A DNA stretch of 64,000 nucleotides from Saxidomus purpurata (lineage: Eukaryota > Mollusca > Bivalvia > Venerida > Veneridae). The notes beneath the pieces were generated by a model that ran no database searches, was not told the origin of the DNA, and was given only the letters and a program-made list of their open reading frames with translations. The DNA lies in the NCBI GenBank assembly GCA_022818135.1, contig JAFMSR010000019.1:36332375-36396374 (forward strand), given 5' to 3'. Within the stretch, counting starts at the first letter, position 1; each line of letters opens with the position of its first letter. Positions 36,101 to 48,983 of this stretch are shown here, in pieces. Made by a program: the position numbers and the translations under genes.

Positions 36101-39100
36101 AAATATTGTATTGTGGCGTTAAAAAAGATCAAAGAAAATCCAAAGGGATAACTTCCCAAAGTCATTCTCGTGAGAAAGTCCATCCGTCTATCGACCCATC
36201 ATTCCATAAAAATTCGTTTCAGATATTTTAATATACTAATACATACATATATTGCTTGTTAATGTTGTGATTGACTAACACTATACTACAGAAACTTGTC
36301 ATTTTAAACACTTCGGATTTTATTTTGTTGGTATCATTGCCTTTTATGAAAATTGTATAAACAGATCATATTCAGCTGAGAGTATTATGTCTTTGTTTTA
36401 GTATACTCGTTACGACGCCGTTGGACACCTCCAGCACAAATTTCGTCTATGTGACACTATGGGAATCCTTGACAAAAGCGATAGAGGTTTAACAGCTAGC
36501 GATATGGTTACTGTGATCCGTGGTCATATAGCTCCAGGCTATGAGGTAACAGTTATTAGATAGGCCAATGATAGACAATTTAATTTTAAAACACTTGTAC
36601 TCGACTGTACATATCGTAGACTTCCTAGACCTTTCAATTGCGCAGTGTAATCATTTGCATCTATCGGACATGAATAGCGTTTGAATTTTTGATAGACATG
36701 CATCATATTCAACACGCAAATATGTTTTGTATTTAATAAAACTTGAAATGCAAGAGTTGGTAAAATGTTAAAGACAACATTGAAGTATACTCATGTATAA
36801 ATATAGTGATAAAATGTACATTTCTTACTACAGTAGTTTAAGTATGATTAAGTATTTCAATGTGTAAGTCGGTAACTTTCCTGTAGTTAAACGATAGATG
36901 GTTTTGCTCATCACTGTGAATAAAAAGTGTTATGAAACCTTTTTAATCGAGTGATTAGTTCACTCAGTCGGGCTAGGTAAATAAGATGACATTTTGAAAT
37001 ATGTGTTATTCATCAAACAAATATGGTTAATTCGTGAGGTATGAGACTAAGAAAATAACATTTGTGGACATTTATAGAGCACACTCATCGTTGACTGAGT
37101 TCCACCAAAAGTACGACGCGTTATTATCTCCTACATTACGATTATTTTCAACGTATTCTTAAAGCACAATGACAATCGACGGGTACTAGTACTTGCTTAA
37201 GTATCTTTAGTAAACAGACGGACATTTTATTGCGGAAAAGACAGCTCAATTGCCGGTTTGAATATTGTTTTCAACGTGCGTAATTAACCAGGCTTCATAG
37301 ATAGCTACTGTCATTGAAAAGGCAAAGTCAGAATTTAAAAGAAAGAGATTCCTAAGGCTAATACTATCATTGCCACACATATACAAAGAGAAAATAAGCC
37401 GACCCGTGTTTGGACTATTTGTGCTACTTCAAAGTTTGGGTGTCAACGACTACGCGACGACCTAAGTCTGGAAAAGAACGAGGATTTTCTGAATTGAAAC
37501 ACGTGCGAATCATTTAAGCGGCGAAAGAACCATCGGAAAGGAAAGATCACACGCCGTGAACATTCTCTTTTCGTTCGACGGTTCCGAAAACAAAACATCG
37601 AGCCAGAAAATGTCAAATGACTGTTGGAAAATTTCTTTACAACAATTGTTTACCTCAAAAACCGACAAACTGTGCTTATGGTTTGCATTAACTGAAGTGC
37701 TTTCAGTATATTTCATCCGATTAAACCTCTTATTTTGCAGTTTGATGAAACAAAAGATATACAACCGTCTGATGACAAATATGTCAGCAAACCCGAAGAA
37801 ACAGATATATCGCATTGTCTAGTAGTTGTGCTATCGGCTGAAGATGTCAGAACCTATCAAGAAGGCTACAGAAACAAAATCATGAACGCAATTCGTTCAT
37901 CTCGCAATGAACGTAAGTAGGAGATACACATATAGCTAATGGTGTATAATGATATATTTTCTGTAATAGAGGATTGTGTATTTATATTACTAAAAGAGAA
38001 GTACACATGTGCACGTGCCGTCTTCTTAAAAGAATTGTCTATTGAATTACTCAGTACTTAAGGGTATAAAAGTGTACTGAAAGTAAAAATCATTATGATG
38101 CTTTAACTATTTCAAAATTTAAAAGGAAAATGACTGTTAATGCACGTGACTAACAATTGCTGACATGCAAAACTACCGTTTCTTGAATTATTTGAATACC
38201 CTTACTCACACATCAGCTATTTAAATCAAAAGAACACAACAAACGATCATAGGGTACAATAGATTACCAACAAGTTGGTTGCAATGGGTAATGCCGCATG
38301 GAAAGCCTGTATGAACATAACAAGAGAGTCATGATGGCCATTAAAGCTCATCAGGTAACAAAAACGTGTTTGGAATTCCAACCATTGTTTGAGCTAGCAT
38401 GCAGATTCTTTTCTATTTGACCAGTGTTTAAGAGAATGGATCTCGTGAGAAAAGTTGATAGTGAAAGAATAATTTATTCTTGAATGAAACATAGAGTACA
38501 GCTGATCGTACTGTCACAGGACAATTAACCTTCAGCTTAACATACATAACGACGAACGAATGGACGGACAGAGATTTTGTGACAATAAAATGTGTGTTAC
38601 ATTATTCAGGTTAAAGTAAAAGTCCATGTTTTATTTGCAATGATACTTGAATCTAATTATCTGAATTGAACATTTATAGCACCTTACTTTATTTTGTGTA
38701 CGGAAAAGACCATTATTCTCATATTGACACTATCACAACATTATGCATTAGAAAGAAAACCTATCTTTTATATGGATGGGATTTGTTCTCACAATGCTTA
38801 AAGACAGTGGCCCAGTTGTTCAGAGTTTATGTTAACTTTAACAACTTGTTAGCTTAACAATCATTAGATTTTAACTTTTTCGTTCGCTAATAATTTGTAA
38901 AATTTTCGGTTGTTCAAAGCTTGTTAAAAGTTTTGTTAGCTAACGAATCGTTAAGTGACTTAACAAATCGTTAAGTTTTTAACAAAGGCAAGATATCCCA
39001 TCATGCACTTATTTTGATACAACCTCTTAAAGCACTGAAACAATTATCTACTCTGGAAACAGAATAATATTGATGTTACCTTACGTTACAGTCAGTAGTC

Positions 39101-42100
39101 TTTATTCATTTGTAATTCTTCTGACCTTCTGTCATTCTTAGGAAATTCTAAACACTATTTTGGTGATTTTTACTAGCGACACTACATAAAGCTGGTTGTT
39201 GCCTTTGATAAAAGTACAGTTCAACAACACAGCCTTAAGTAATTGTGCCAGTATTTCTTCGGTTTCTTCGTTACAGTCTCAATTCACAGCATATTTCTAT
39301 GTTGTCATCAGATTTCACGACTTTACAGTATTGCACTCCATCCGATAGTTCTTATTAATCATCTACGTTTCCCAAGTCCGTTTTGTTCCATTAATTAATG
39401 TTTTGACTTCTGAACTGTTAAAACAGTACTTAAAAACATTCACTTCTTATAAATCATCCGTTTTCCATGCATTTTTAATGAAACAAAAGAAAACAGCAGA
39501 CGAAGACAGTGTTTGATCATAAGACACAACAGAACATGTTCCGTTACTTTGACAAAAGGATGTTTTTTATAATTTGAACTTGATTATGAAAATTTCACCT
39601 TATGATAACAAAATGAACTAAATATATGCATTGTAAAGCTCATTGATTTAAACAGATACTTGTCACTTTTAAATCATAACAATGTCTTCACTTCATAAAC
39701 AAATTGATTAAATAAATGGAACTATTGTCATATACCTGATTAACTCCCTTACATAGTGATGAGGTCTAACTACCTAAATTATTTATGTTATAAATGCAAG
39801 AAAGCTCTAAACTGTTGATTCCTACCAAAATTCTTTTAAACTGGTCCAAACATAAGCAAACTACTAGTGGCAGATCTATCACATTCTAGGTACTATCACT
39901 GATCAGGGCACACTCTGATTATAGGGGTAGTCACTTCATGAAAGCTGGTACAATGTAGCAGTATTCTGACAAATGCTGTTTCATTTATTTCAAAAAGATA
40001 TGAATTATGTCAATGTTTTCAAGGGGATACATTCAGCTTCTTGTACAATATAATAAAATGAACGCCATAGTTGTAGCTACAATGTATTAAAATGTGGATG
40101 ATATTCTGTTTACATGAAAAAAGTACACTTAAATTTACCTAAATATGGCCTGTAACAACAGCAATTCAGTTATATTATGTAGATATATGTTGTCTTGACC
40201 AATTTAGGGATTTATATATTTTAATGATGTATGAACTAATTTGTTTTTAATTATGAGATAGACAATTTCACTTTCGATTGTCTGGAGTAGGTGTAGGTAT
40301 GGACCAGTTTATATGTAATGTGGTACCTGAATAGACCCAATTCCTTTGGAATAGGGTATGTAAAAATCGCCATTGTCTAGAATGTTAATGAAGAATGCAT
40401 GGGCTATACTTTAAGAATTGGTCCTCTTGAGGTGATATTAAATCTGATATTAACAAATAAATTTTGTATAGCAGAACATTTAGACATCAAAATAGTGGTT
40501 TCACAGTATTATAAATAATTACATAATCTGCTGAATCAAAACCAAGTCTGTGTGAATTTGGATCATGTACATCACGGTTATGACCCTTGAACTTACAACA
40601 AACTCAATTTAGTACGGTAAGATTAAATTATTTCCCCATCAATATCAGTAAAAACAATTTGTATTGGGATTGCAAGAATTTACCACTAACACTTATTTCA
40701 GGACACATTAATTATGTAAATTTATGTTCAATGAAGCAAGACCTGAAATGATGCAAACACTGTCTGCTTTAAATCAGATGGGACCCTTGAACTTAAAGGA
40801 GCTATACATGAGCAGACACCCTTTTCCATTATCATTTACAGATGTAAAAATGCACTAATTAGGACAAATTAATGCCATAGAACCACTAATTGTCTGTGCT
40901 TACTGGAAAGCTTTTGTAGCTAGAAAAATAGCATGACTGTTGCTTGATTTCAAACTACATCACTGAGGTGCCTTGATCAGTGACCTTAGCCACTGAGACA
41001 CAAAGGATGAAAGCCAGTAGTAGTGAAACCATTGTATTTTATAGTTTATGTTAATATATTTAATGATAGGACATATACTTAAGGACAAAAGTTCTGTCCG
41101 GTTCAAAATTGTTTAATTAAATTTTAATTGTACATTGCTTTTAATTTTTTATTTGCAAATTTATGTTTTGAGACTACTTGCTACATTACAAGGTGTAAAG
41201 AATTCTATACAAAAGCATTCAATCAACCGTGACGGCATAAACCATGAATTTCACATTTATCTAAATTTTATGTACATGAAGCTTATAATCACAAAAATTT
41301 CAAGTGTTTTTTGTTACTAAAGGATAGTCCCATTGAAAGACGTAAAAATTTAGACAAATAATCAACATATGTTGTTATTACGAAGCGTTCAGTATAAAAA
41401 TTTGCGCGTTTTATGTCGGCTGGAGGACAGTGAGCATACAACACATGTTGCACGTGCGTTGAACGCCCACAAACATTCTATTCGACGTCACGAACATTGA
41501 AAATGTGTTAATTGACTCGAAAATGATGATATTCTTATGCTTTTCTAATTATGAACAAAATATCCATTTTCAGTTTTTGTATTTCTTTAATTATACCGGA
41601 CAGAACTTTTGTCCTTAAGTATATATATTGGTGTAGCTATATCTTAAATATGAAAATAGATACACTTTTGTAAAAGTTGTGTCAGAATTATGGAACAAAA
41701 TTATCTGTGTATCTGAAAGGTGATATCAGATGTTGAATTGACCACAGTTCAGAGCATCATGTAGTTGTCTAAAAATAACTGATCAAAATATGCCATACAT
41801 GAGAAATCCTTAATTAAGAACAGAAAGTATTGCATGATTTAGTATAAATATCAAATTTATATGCTTCTATATTACTTGCACTGCCTCAACAACATGTTAA
41901 TACAGCTTATGCAACATCAATGAGGGTGTTGCAGACATCAACATGATTAAATCTGAATATTATTATAACATAGAAGTTTGGGTTCAAATCTCTTCACAAG
42001 CAGACATATTTTTAACATTGTTCAAGGTAGCCAGTTACATCTACATTATAATTATGTACATTGCTTAAAGCCTTATATATTGTTTGTAAGTATTTCAATG

Positions 42101-45100
42101 TTTTTATCAAAAAGTGATGGTAAAAACATAACACTCCTGCTAGATTCCCAAATAGTGACACAAGAAAGCAGTGAAGATACTGAAGTACTCTGACCCGAGT
42201 GACAAAATTTGACAGAAATTGAGTTAGATATTGACACTTAGTTTTCAGACAAATGTCACACAAGAACTGTACATGCTAAAAGTCTTCAAGGAAAGGTTTA
42301 ATTCATTCTATCAAACAGTGACAACTAGTACAGAGATATTAGCATTATGTAGCAACTTGTCTGTATGTTTAGTATTCTGCAGCTTGCCATTAATCATAGA
42401 TATGCATAATTATATTGTAATCCCTTAGGAAAAATAACTGCTTAAATTTGCAGTATTTTTGCAGTGAAACAGAAGTTTTTCAGAAAAGACAGCCTTCTTT
42501 GCCAGTATTTTATAACTTGATAAAGTATAAGTGACCATTGAAATGCAGTTTTCTAAAACAAAACCGGATAAAACTGCAGAAGAAAAAAACTGGTGATTGC
42601 TAGTTTTCTGCAGATATTTTGCTGCTTTAAGAAACAACTGTTTTGCAGTATACTATGATGTTTTTTAACTGGTCAAAACCAGTTTTTTTGGGCAGTTTTT
42701 TGTTACATTATAATACTTGCTAGCTTATTTACATATTCCGCTTGATTTCACTGCATTTCTACTACTTTTTTACTGCATGTTCACTGCATTAAACTGCACT
42801 TAAATGTTTTTCCTTCTATAGCCAATGTACAAACATTAACTTATATATCTGCTATATTGAAAGACTGCTTTTTACTGGTAATAGTGATGAAAAACTGCAC
42901 TTTTACTACCTTCAATTTACCAAAGGGATCATAAACAGAAACATTCATAAGTACTCTCTGAAAGGTGAGAAGCCTTCATTGTACATTGTGTAAGAATAAT
43001 GTATTTCTGTTGTTCGGGGGTGGGTGGGGGGGGGGGGAGTCATGTAGCGTTTGGTAAAAACAACTGTTTGACTGTCATTCTGTCTATTTGTCCGAAAGGA
43101 GGGAGTGAACAAATGCTTGACTGTCCTTCTGTCTTTTTTTCATCATGGGTCATATAGTATTGACCATGGTTATATGTCTTGAGTGTGATCAGTCTAGTTA
43201 GATAACCCTGTAGTAAATAACAGGATAATGAAAACACACAAAAAACAGCCACAAAATTACATGAAATTTCAAACAGTATAAATGAAACCATTTTTATTGA
43301 TTTTCTTTAGATTATGACATAATACTGATATGGAACGGGTTTCAACAAAAGAACACACTTGCCAGGGCTTCTCATTTGTTTGACCATAGTATGTCTTCTA
43401 CCAAAAATCAAGGTCTGGAGATTAAAACATAAATACTGAAAATATAATTATGTACATGAGTAGAATATGAAGATGAGTAACATTTATGAGATCTTCAGTG
43501 GACAGTGTAAATACTGTATATGCCTAAACTGTAGTCATTTCATCTAGATTTTATATGAAATGTAAGGATAGTGAGGTAGAAAATATAACAGTCACTTGAA
43601 GTGTTGATATGGCACTTTTGACAGTTCAGAGGCAGATATGTCAACCATGCAAGGAAGTCCACAAGTATTAGTTTTTATGATAATTTCAGGGAAAAGCATG
43701 TATCCTATAAAGTTTTTTGACAAAACTGCTGTTGTTAATAATGTGTTAACATCAGACTTTACTGAATAAATTTGTCTGCACTTCTGATTTTATCTAAGCT
43801 TGTCATTAAGATGGTCAACATGTAAATTGTAAAACTGCAGACATATTTCTTGAAAATAGCAGTATTGCAGAAAAATTGAATTAAAGAGTTGTTTTAAACA
43901 GAAATAAAAGTTATACTTATTATTCCGTGAGGAATATTTGAAAGCATTTTACTGAATTGATGTGAAATACACATTTTTCTCACTTTTGGGAATCTTTTTT
44001 AGCCTGCAGCCATCTTGAATTTCCTTGTTAAGTGCTAACGATAAAGTTTATTCACCTCATGAGGTGAATTAAAATTGTTGTTAAGTTTTCGTTAAAAATG
44101 AAGATTTAACAATAATTTAACAATTACATTTTTTGAACAACAGATTTTTTTAATTCGAAAATTTAACAAGTATATTGACAACATCTCGTTAATTTAACAT
44201 GATTTTAACACTAACTTTGTTTGAACAACAGGTTTCCCTAACAGCGATATTTAACAAAAAAAATAACATGCTGTTATTTAGTTGACAGCAATTTCATTGT
44301 TGAATATTTAACGAAAGTTTTGAACAACTGGGCCAGTATATATATGTAAATAATTTATGACAAAGTACTTGAAAAACTAATTCACACACAACTATTACAC
44401 GTAAGTAATCTTTCAAAAATAATAATTAAACAAACACATTGACTTGTATAGAACATCATAAATTGAAGTTTATATAAAATTCAAAATATAAAGCAAGTAA
44501 ATGAGGTAGAATATAGTTATGCCATTACATGCAGTATATTTTGGCACTATTGTAAGGTACTTACACTACACATTTATGACAGATTTCTAAAGTATATAAT
44601 GGGGTTCGATGGCTTTAGAGGAATAACCAAATGTTTATTAAAGCTGAACAAACTTATAGCTTAGAAACTCTGATGACACAAATTTATGTTAGAAAACAAC
44701 GTGAACAATGAGGTTGAAAACAAATACGTCATTTCATACCGTGTATTTAGGCACTATTTTAAGGGGCGGAGACGCATTTAGAACGAAGTTTTTAAAAAGA
44801 TCTGGATTTGTTCTGCAATCGGCAAAGATAACATTTGACCGTTTCTAAAACTTTGTGAAATGCGGTACGCTATCGTTCGTAGAATAAAGTCTTTGATCTT
44901 TAAAATGGCTAAAGGTACCAGTAATAAACCCATATAATGCATTTTATTTTAAAAGTGTTTTCTAAAAGAAGAGTAGCGTACACATAGAAACATCTATTTA
45001 ACAAGAAAAGTATAAATTTAATCGAAATCAAAACATATGTTCTATTCAAAATATACTTTCGATCTGATTTCGTGTTGTTTATGTCTGCCAGCAAAGCAAA

Positions 45101-48100
45101 CTGACAAGAGGAGGACACTTTTAATACTTCAACCTTGTAAATCGAACATATTTAAGTGGCAAAATTTAATATCTCGTGTAAAATTTTCGAGGATATTATC
45201 TAAGGAGATCCGGTTGCATTAGCAAGTGACCATTATACAACCACAATATCCTTGTCAACCATTTCTGTTAAGTGTATTTCATTCATATTTGTCAGTAAGA
45301 GAAATACAAATGTTATTCATTATAGCTCATTTATTACGCATTTCCGAAGCATCTACTGTGTTTCAAACATTATTGTCATCATCATATATTTGTATCAAGA
45401 GTAATGAAACTTTAATACCAAATCATGCGAATCTGTAGTCGTCACTCTGTCAGATTTGTATCTTTATCCAGCTGCATGTAGATTAGAAAATATTCACACT
45501 AGTATTGCTTTATTGCTTAATTGTTCGAAACTAACTTCACCCTTACCCTATGTAAAATGACAATAGCAAAGCAGATCTCATTTTAAACGCATCCGACCAT
45601 ATCAAAGGTTTCTGATCCTCTTCTATGTATATTCCCGCCACCAAGCTCACATTAATGGGTCACGAGGCTTCAGTAGCCGTCACCTGTCCAATTCTTGCTG
45701 TCCTGCCGACAGGAGTTAACATCAGTAAAATTCAAAACAGCTGGTCGCCGCAAACAGACAACCCGATTTTGGGCCACAATATCTGCTAGTAGCCCAGGTC
45801 ATGACAGCTACGAGGCAAAAGTCCTCGTTTCCGTCGATGACCAGTTCCTTCCCAAACGTATGATCGGCAGTGAAGTAGCAACTTAAATTAGTAAATTGAC
45901 TTTCCATAAAATTAACCTATCATTCCCAGCTGCTATCAGCTGTTAAACGTCCTTGATCCTACTGTATCCAGCGCGAAAAAGAAAGCAGTTAATGGTGCAA
46001 AAAAAAACAGATAAAGGAAGACAATAAGAAAACAGGACCTGCCTTAGGCCGGGAAAGAAACACGGGAAAATTTGTTTAGTTACTTTAGACGATCTTCACT
46101 CATGTACTATCATGCAAGTGACAATCAGTATTTAATATAGGTTAGTGTTTAGCAAGCACACAAAATAAAGAAACTTGCAAGCCAAGACCGAATGGGCTTA
46201 AAGGAACTACATTCTACTTTCTATCCTAGAACACACAAGTCGTTTTCTTCGTCTTAAAATGAGTGTACGGTAATTCAGGACGACATGGCCTAGGTTATAC
46301 CGCATGATAAGGTACAGAACACAAACATATAAGAGACAAAGTAATTTTGCAAAGAAACAATTACTATGCAGATTTTACTTAACTGTGCGTACACTGGTTT
46401 GTTTGACTGAATGTGATCAGTGAAAATTGAAATGTATATATTTTAGAAACCAACGATACTACATGTATATAAACTACGACGTTTTACAAAAAAAAAAATG
46501 AAAAAGTATTACCTGTGTTTTTTATGTGATCAGGTAACAGTCCGAGAAATCGGTAACCAGTCTTTTCTTTGGTCAGCCATATCTCCTTTCTCCGCCCTAT
46601 CACACTTTCCCTTCACTCTCTTTTCTAACGCAATATTCGCCTTGCATGGCTGTATATTCTATTTCTACTGTATGTTTTACTTTTCAAATGATTTTTACCT
46701 ACATTTCAATTAAAGCCTGAAAACATATTGCATTTATCCAGAATATCAACAAATAATATTGCTCTCAAAACTGGCGATATGCAAAATTGAAAATAAAGTG
46801 TCCGTTGTAAAGAATGAAGTTGTTAAGTCAAATAACTGTTAGTAAAATGATTCTTTTTGTACTGAATAATAACCACCCTATGACGAAAGCTATGTTTTCA
46901 AATGCCATCGTAGCCTCATAAATCTATATGCACTTGGAAACCAACATCGTACATGTGTTCATCTTAAAATTGTCCGCCTACGTGGATAAGTTGCTTTAGT
47001 CACTTATTTCAAATCACTTAACCATTGATTGAGGGTCATGGGTTCGAGCTCTGTTTTTGATCGTGCATCTTCATATGGGACAGCTGGTAGTTCATGTTTA
47101 AGATGAACACATGTACGACGTTGGTTTTTCTAGTACATGAAATGTTAATAAGGTAAAATATTCACATTTGAATATGAAAGCAATATCGTTGAAAAGGACG
47201 TTCAACGTGACAAAACACAAACATTGTCAAGTTGCTGTCAGACCGAATGGAATACCTTATATCGGGTAAAACATGAAATACATAATTTGTATAAATGGGT
47301 TGCATAAGGTTTAACTTTATCAAGCAAACATCAGAAACAAAATCAAATATTTATTGTTTGTAATTTAAGATAAGTCATCAATGCTAACAAAATAGGGTGA
47401 GTTGCACTTGTTTTTAAAATAAACCCGTTATGCACATTAACAATTTCTATTTCGTTGACGAAGACGTTTTGCTGCATACCAAATAATTAGTGGCTTGTCG
47501 TTTTCTTCATTCATCTTGTAGTATTTTTGACGTAAAGGCAAATAGCATTTTCCTGGTGTGTGGCTGAAGATTACTTAGTCATCGACATTTCTTTATCAAA
47601 TTACACTAGCTCTGTGTCAAATAATTGGGGTATATTATGCTGAAGCGTATTTGTTCTTTTCTAAAATTAAAGACAAAGTCTCAGTTTAACATTTGCAATC
47701 AAACAACACCACATAGCGAAAACAGTAGAGCCATCCCTAAAGGCAATGATTATACCAAGATTCCGCGTTAAAGGTTATTTTTACCCTTTTTGCTAGCCAC
47801 TTCTACGTGCTTTGACGCAGCGGGAATGAAGAGTATTATATGTGGGTTCTAGGTGCTTTGAAACGGCGGGTCCGCAAAAACCCATCACAATGTACATTTT
47901 ATGTATGATAATTTAAAGGGCAAACACTTAATGAAATTCATCCATATCAAAGTGACAATTTGAACATCTAAAGTTTGTACTAATTTCCATGGAATTTTAG
48001 GCAGCGGTATCTGAAAATAGTGCAGAAAAACATCTGTTTTAACACTAAATTCTTACTAAATCAGAGGGAAGTAACTAAGAAATATCAGGATGTAATATAC

Positions 48101-48983
48101 AAACAATACGTTGAACTAAGCTAGGTAATACTTAATCTTGTGAAGTTACATTTCACCCATGGTAATTAGCGCGGGCAAGCATTTCTGTGTATTTTATATG
48201 CATGAAAACAACGAAGGAACGATTATTTGACACTGGTCATGGCTATGTTCAACTATGCTTCGTACTTGGGAGAAAATATGTTTTTGAATATTTTAAAGGT
48301 AAAGTCCCGTCATATCTTACACTTCAGCATAATCGGAACAAACATCTCTATATATACACTACATGTTTGAAAAACATTAAAGGACGATAGCTCAGTGAAA
48401 AGTTATCAAGGGGTAACATGCAAACAAGACACTCGAGCAACTAAGTTTTGTAGTAATAACTCTAGTAGTTAACTTAAACTTAATTCCTGCCCGTGTTAAC
48501 TAGGAAATAGCTTTGAAAAATATGTATACGTATTAAAGACATTCAGTTGCAATATAACAGATACACAAACATCTTCTTACTTTATATGTGGTGTCAATTA
48601 GTGATGGACACTTGCAAAGTGTTAAAAAGATAATTGTTTTTTTTTTCCATAAACATATGTACTGTATTGATCGAAGAATATAAACAAATGTTTCTTTTAT
48701 TTCAGGTATTCCTGCTTTCATTATTTTGACAAAGGTCGATAAGATTTGTGACACTGTGAGGAAAGACAACAGCAAAATATTTGCATGCCAACACGTGAAA
48801 GATGCCGTAGCCGATACAAGCCAGCTTTTTGGTTTGCCTGAAGGAAACGTCTTTCCTGTGATAAACTATACTGAACAGGTTACAAACTACGGTGAAGATG
48901 CAATTGAAATCGTAGCTTTATGGACATTAAACAAACTGTTGATGTCTGTTTCTGACTTTTTGGAAGGAACTGAATTCAACTAA
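33161..48983 (+). CDS. IFI44L-like: Interferon-induced protein 44-like (IFI44L) GTPase, six coding exons
   Basis: The coding exons are 33161-33182, 35214-35257, 35557-35742, 36402-36545, 37741-37912 and 48706-48983. They total 846 nt (281 aa), all introns are GT-AG, and phases run 1,0,0,0,1. Visible motifs are a P-loop GPIAAGKS at residues 48-55, CDTMG (switch II/G3) at 101-105 and TKVD (G4) at 198-201. The phrases WTPEFKN, LLVGP-GKSS, LCDTMG, HCLVVVLSAEDV and IPAFIILTKVDK follow the IFI44/IFI44L family, a set of P-loop GTPases linked to antiviral innate immunity in vertebrates and expanded in bivalves. The start MGNKCS fits an N-myristoylation signal, so membrane attachment is inferred. There is no TLDc domain. 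No clear ISRE was found just upstream; inverted CCAAT (33033) and a TATA-like stretch (about 33100) are weak candidates. 5' UTR exons further upstream cannot be excluded. Confidence 0.88.
34050..34450 (+). repeat. Diverged segment in IFI44L intron 1, partner of 9156-10012
   Basis: It shares ordered blocks with the 9-kb region (see that entry). The open frame at 34068 is not conserved between the copies, so it is not coding. Confidence 0.6.
34511..34590 (+). mobile_element. tRNA-derived SINE head in IFI44L intron 1
   Basis: TGGTCGAGTGG at 34513-34523 matches the A-box consensus, followed by TTGGAGTCGCTGACTTGGAA. The B box is degenerate. The overlapping short frames are incidental. Confidence 0.6.
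35214..35257 (+). CDS. IFI44L-like coding exon 2 (44-nt microexon)
   Basis: The acceptor TTTTCTGTTTCAG precedes it and the donor CTGAG|GTATTG follows. It encodes EDWRIIHPQLEWTPE (the first base of the Glu codon comes from exon 1). The tryptophan-containing stretch just before the P-loop domain is typical of IFI44 family members. It ends in phase 0, joining directly to FKNVLIREI in exon 3. Confidence 0.78.
35557..35742 (+). CDS. IFI44L-like coding exon 3 (P-loop exon)
   Basis: This 186-nt, phase 0-0 exon has the acceptor TTTCTATTTCCAG and the donor GTTAAG|GTACAT. It encodes residues 23-84, including SILLVGPIAAGKSSLVTFLS with the Walker A lysine (K54) and S55. The conserved GTDERSLTVK at its end lies in the switch I region. 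Confidence 0.92.
36402..36545 (+). CDS. IFI44L-like coding exon 4 (DTMG exon)
   Basis: This 144-nt, phase 0-0 exon follows TTTGTTTTAG and is followed by GTAACA. It encodes residues 85-132, with FRLCDTMGI (the DxxG motif of the family, D102-G105) and DMVTVIRGHIAPGYE, a segment that follows switch II in IFI44 proteins. Confidence 0.92.
36546..37740. other. IFI44L intron 4, no internal feature seen
   Basis: The open frames near 37510-37822 overlap the intron end and exon 5 and are otherwise incidental. Confidence 0.5.
37741..37912 (+). CDS. IFI44L-like coding exon 5
   Basis: This 172-nt exon starts in phase 0 after CTCTTATTTTGCAG and ends in phase 1 at GAAC|GTAAGT. It encodes residues 133-189 and the first base of Arg190. 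ISHCLVVVLSAEDV is the beta strand before the G4 region, and YRNKIMNAIR is the following helix. Confidence 0.9.
41074..41623. mobile_element. Nested Tc1/mariner-type MITE
   Basis: A perfect 29-bp inverted repeat, 41074-41102 and 41595-41623, reads TATACTTAAGGACAAAAG at its outer end. TA flanks fit a TA target duplication. It has no coding frame. It is nested in the 5.5-kb element. Confidence 0.8.
43014..43040 (+). repeat. G-rich tract
   Basis: CGGGGGTGGGTGGGG followed by a long G run. It fits a G-quadruplex and lies on the sense strand of IFI44L intron 5. Confidence 0.8.
45695..45886 (+). other. Small GC-richer open frame, function unknown
   Basis: The 63-codon frame contains VKFKTAGRRKQTTRFW and DSYEAKVLVSVDDQFL and is locally more GC-rich than its surroundings. 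The opposite strand is also open. It could be an old exon or transposon remnant. I do not recognise it. Confidence 0.15.
46975..47070 (+). mobile_element. tRNA-derived SINE head in IFI44L intron 5
   Basis: GGTTCGAGCT at 47041-47050 is a B box, and the preceding TTTCAAATCACTTAACC spacing matches the SINE head at 14085. The A-box part is decayed. Confidence 0.45.
48706..48983 (+). CDS. IFI44L-like coding exon 6 (last coding exon)
   Basis: This exon follows TTTCTTTTATTTCAG and begins GT to complete Arg190. It then encodes IPAFIILTKVDKIC (G4 motif TKVD), FGLPEGNVFPVINYT and the C-terminal helix ending EGTEFN before TAA at 48981-48983. It is separated from exon 5 by a 10.8-kb intron full of repeats. 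Motif order and reading phase leave little doubt that it belongs to this gene. Confidence 0.9.

Larger units (their letters stand above)
38808..44335. mobile_element. Large non-autonomous TIR transposon in IFI44L intron 5
   Basis: TGGCCCAGTTGTTCA at 38808-38822 is the exact inverse of 44321-44335. Both subterminal regions (38830-39000 and 44030-44310) are rich in GTTAAC/TTAACA words in opposing orientation. No clear target duplication or transposase was found. Superfamily undetermined. Size is 5.5 kb. Confidence 0.65.
44336..48705. other. Rest of IFI44L intron 5
   Basis: It contains the small open frame at 45695 and a SINE head near 46975. Otherwise nothing is recognised. Confidence 0.45.

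Noticed and set aside
37510..37822. 101-codon - strand and 88-codon + strand frames near IFI44L exon 5
   Set aside because: They overlap the true exon 5 in other frames or the intron before it.
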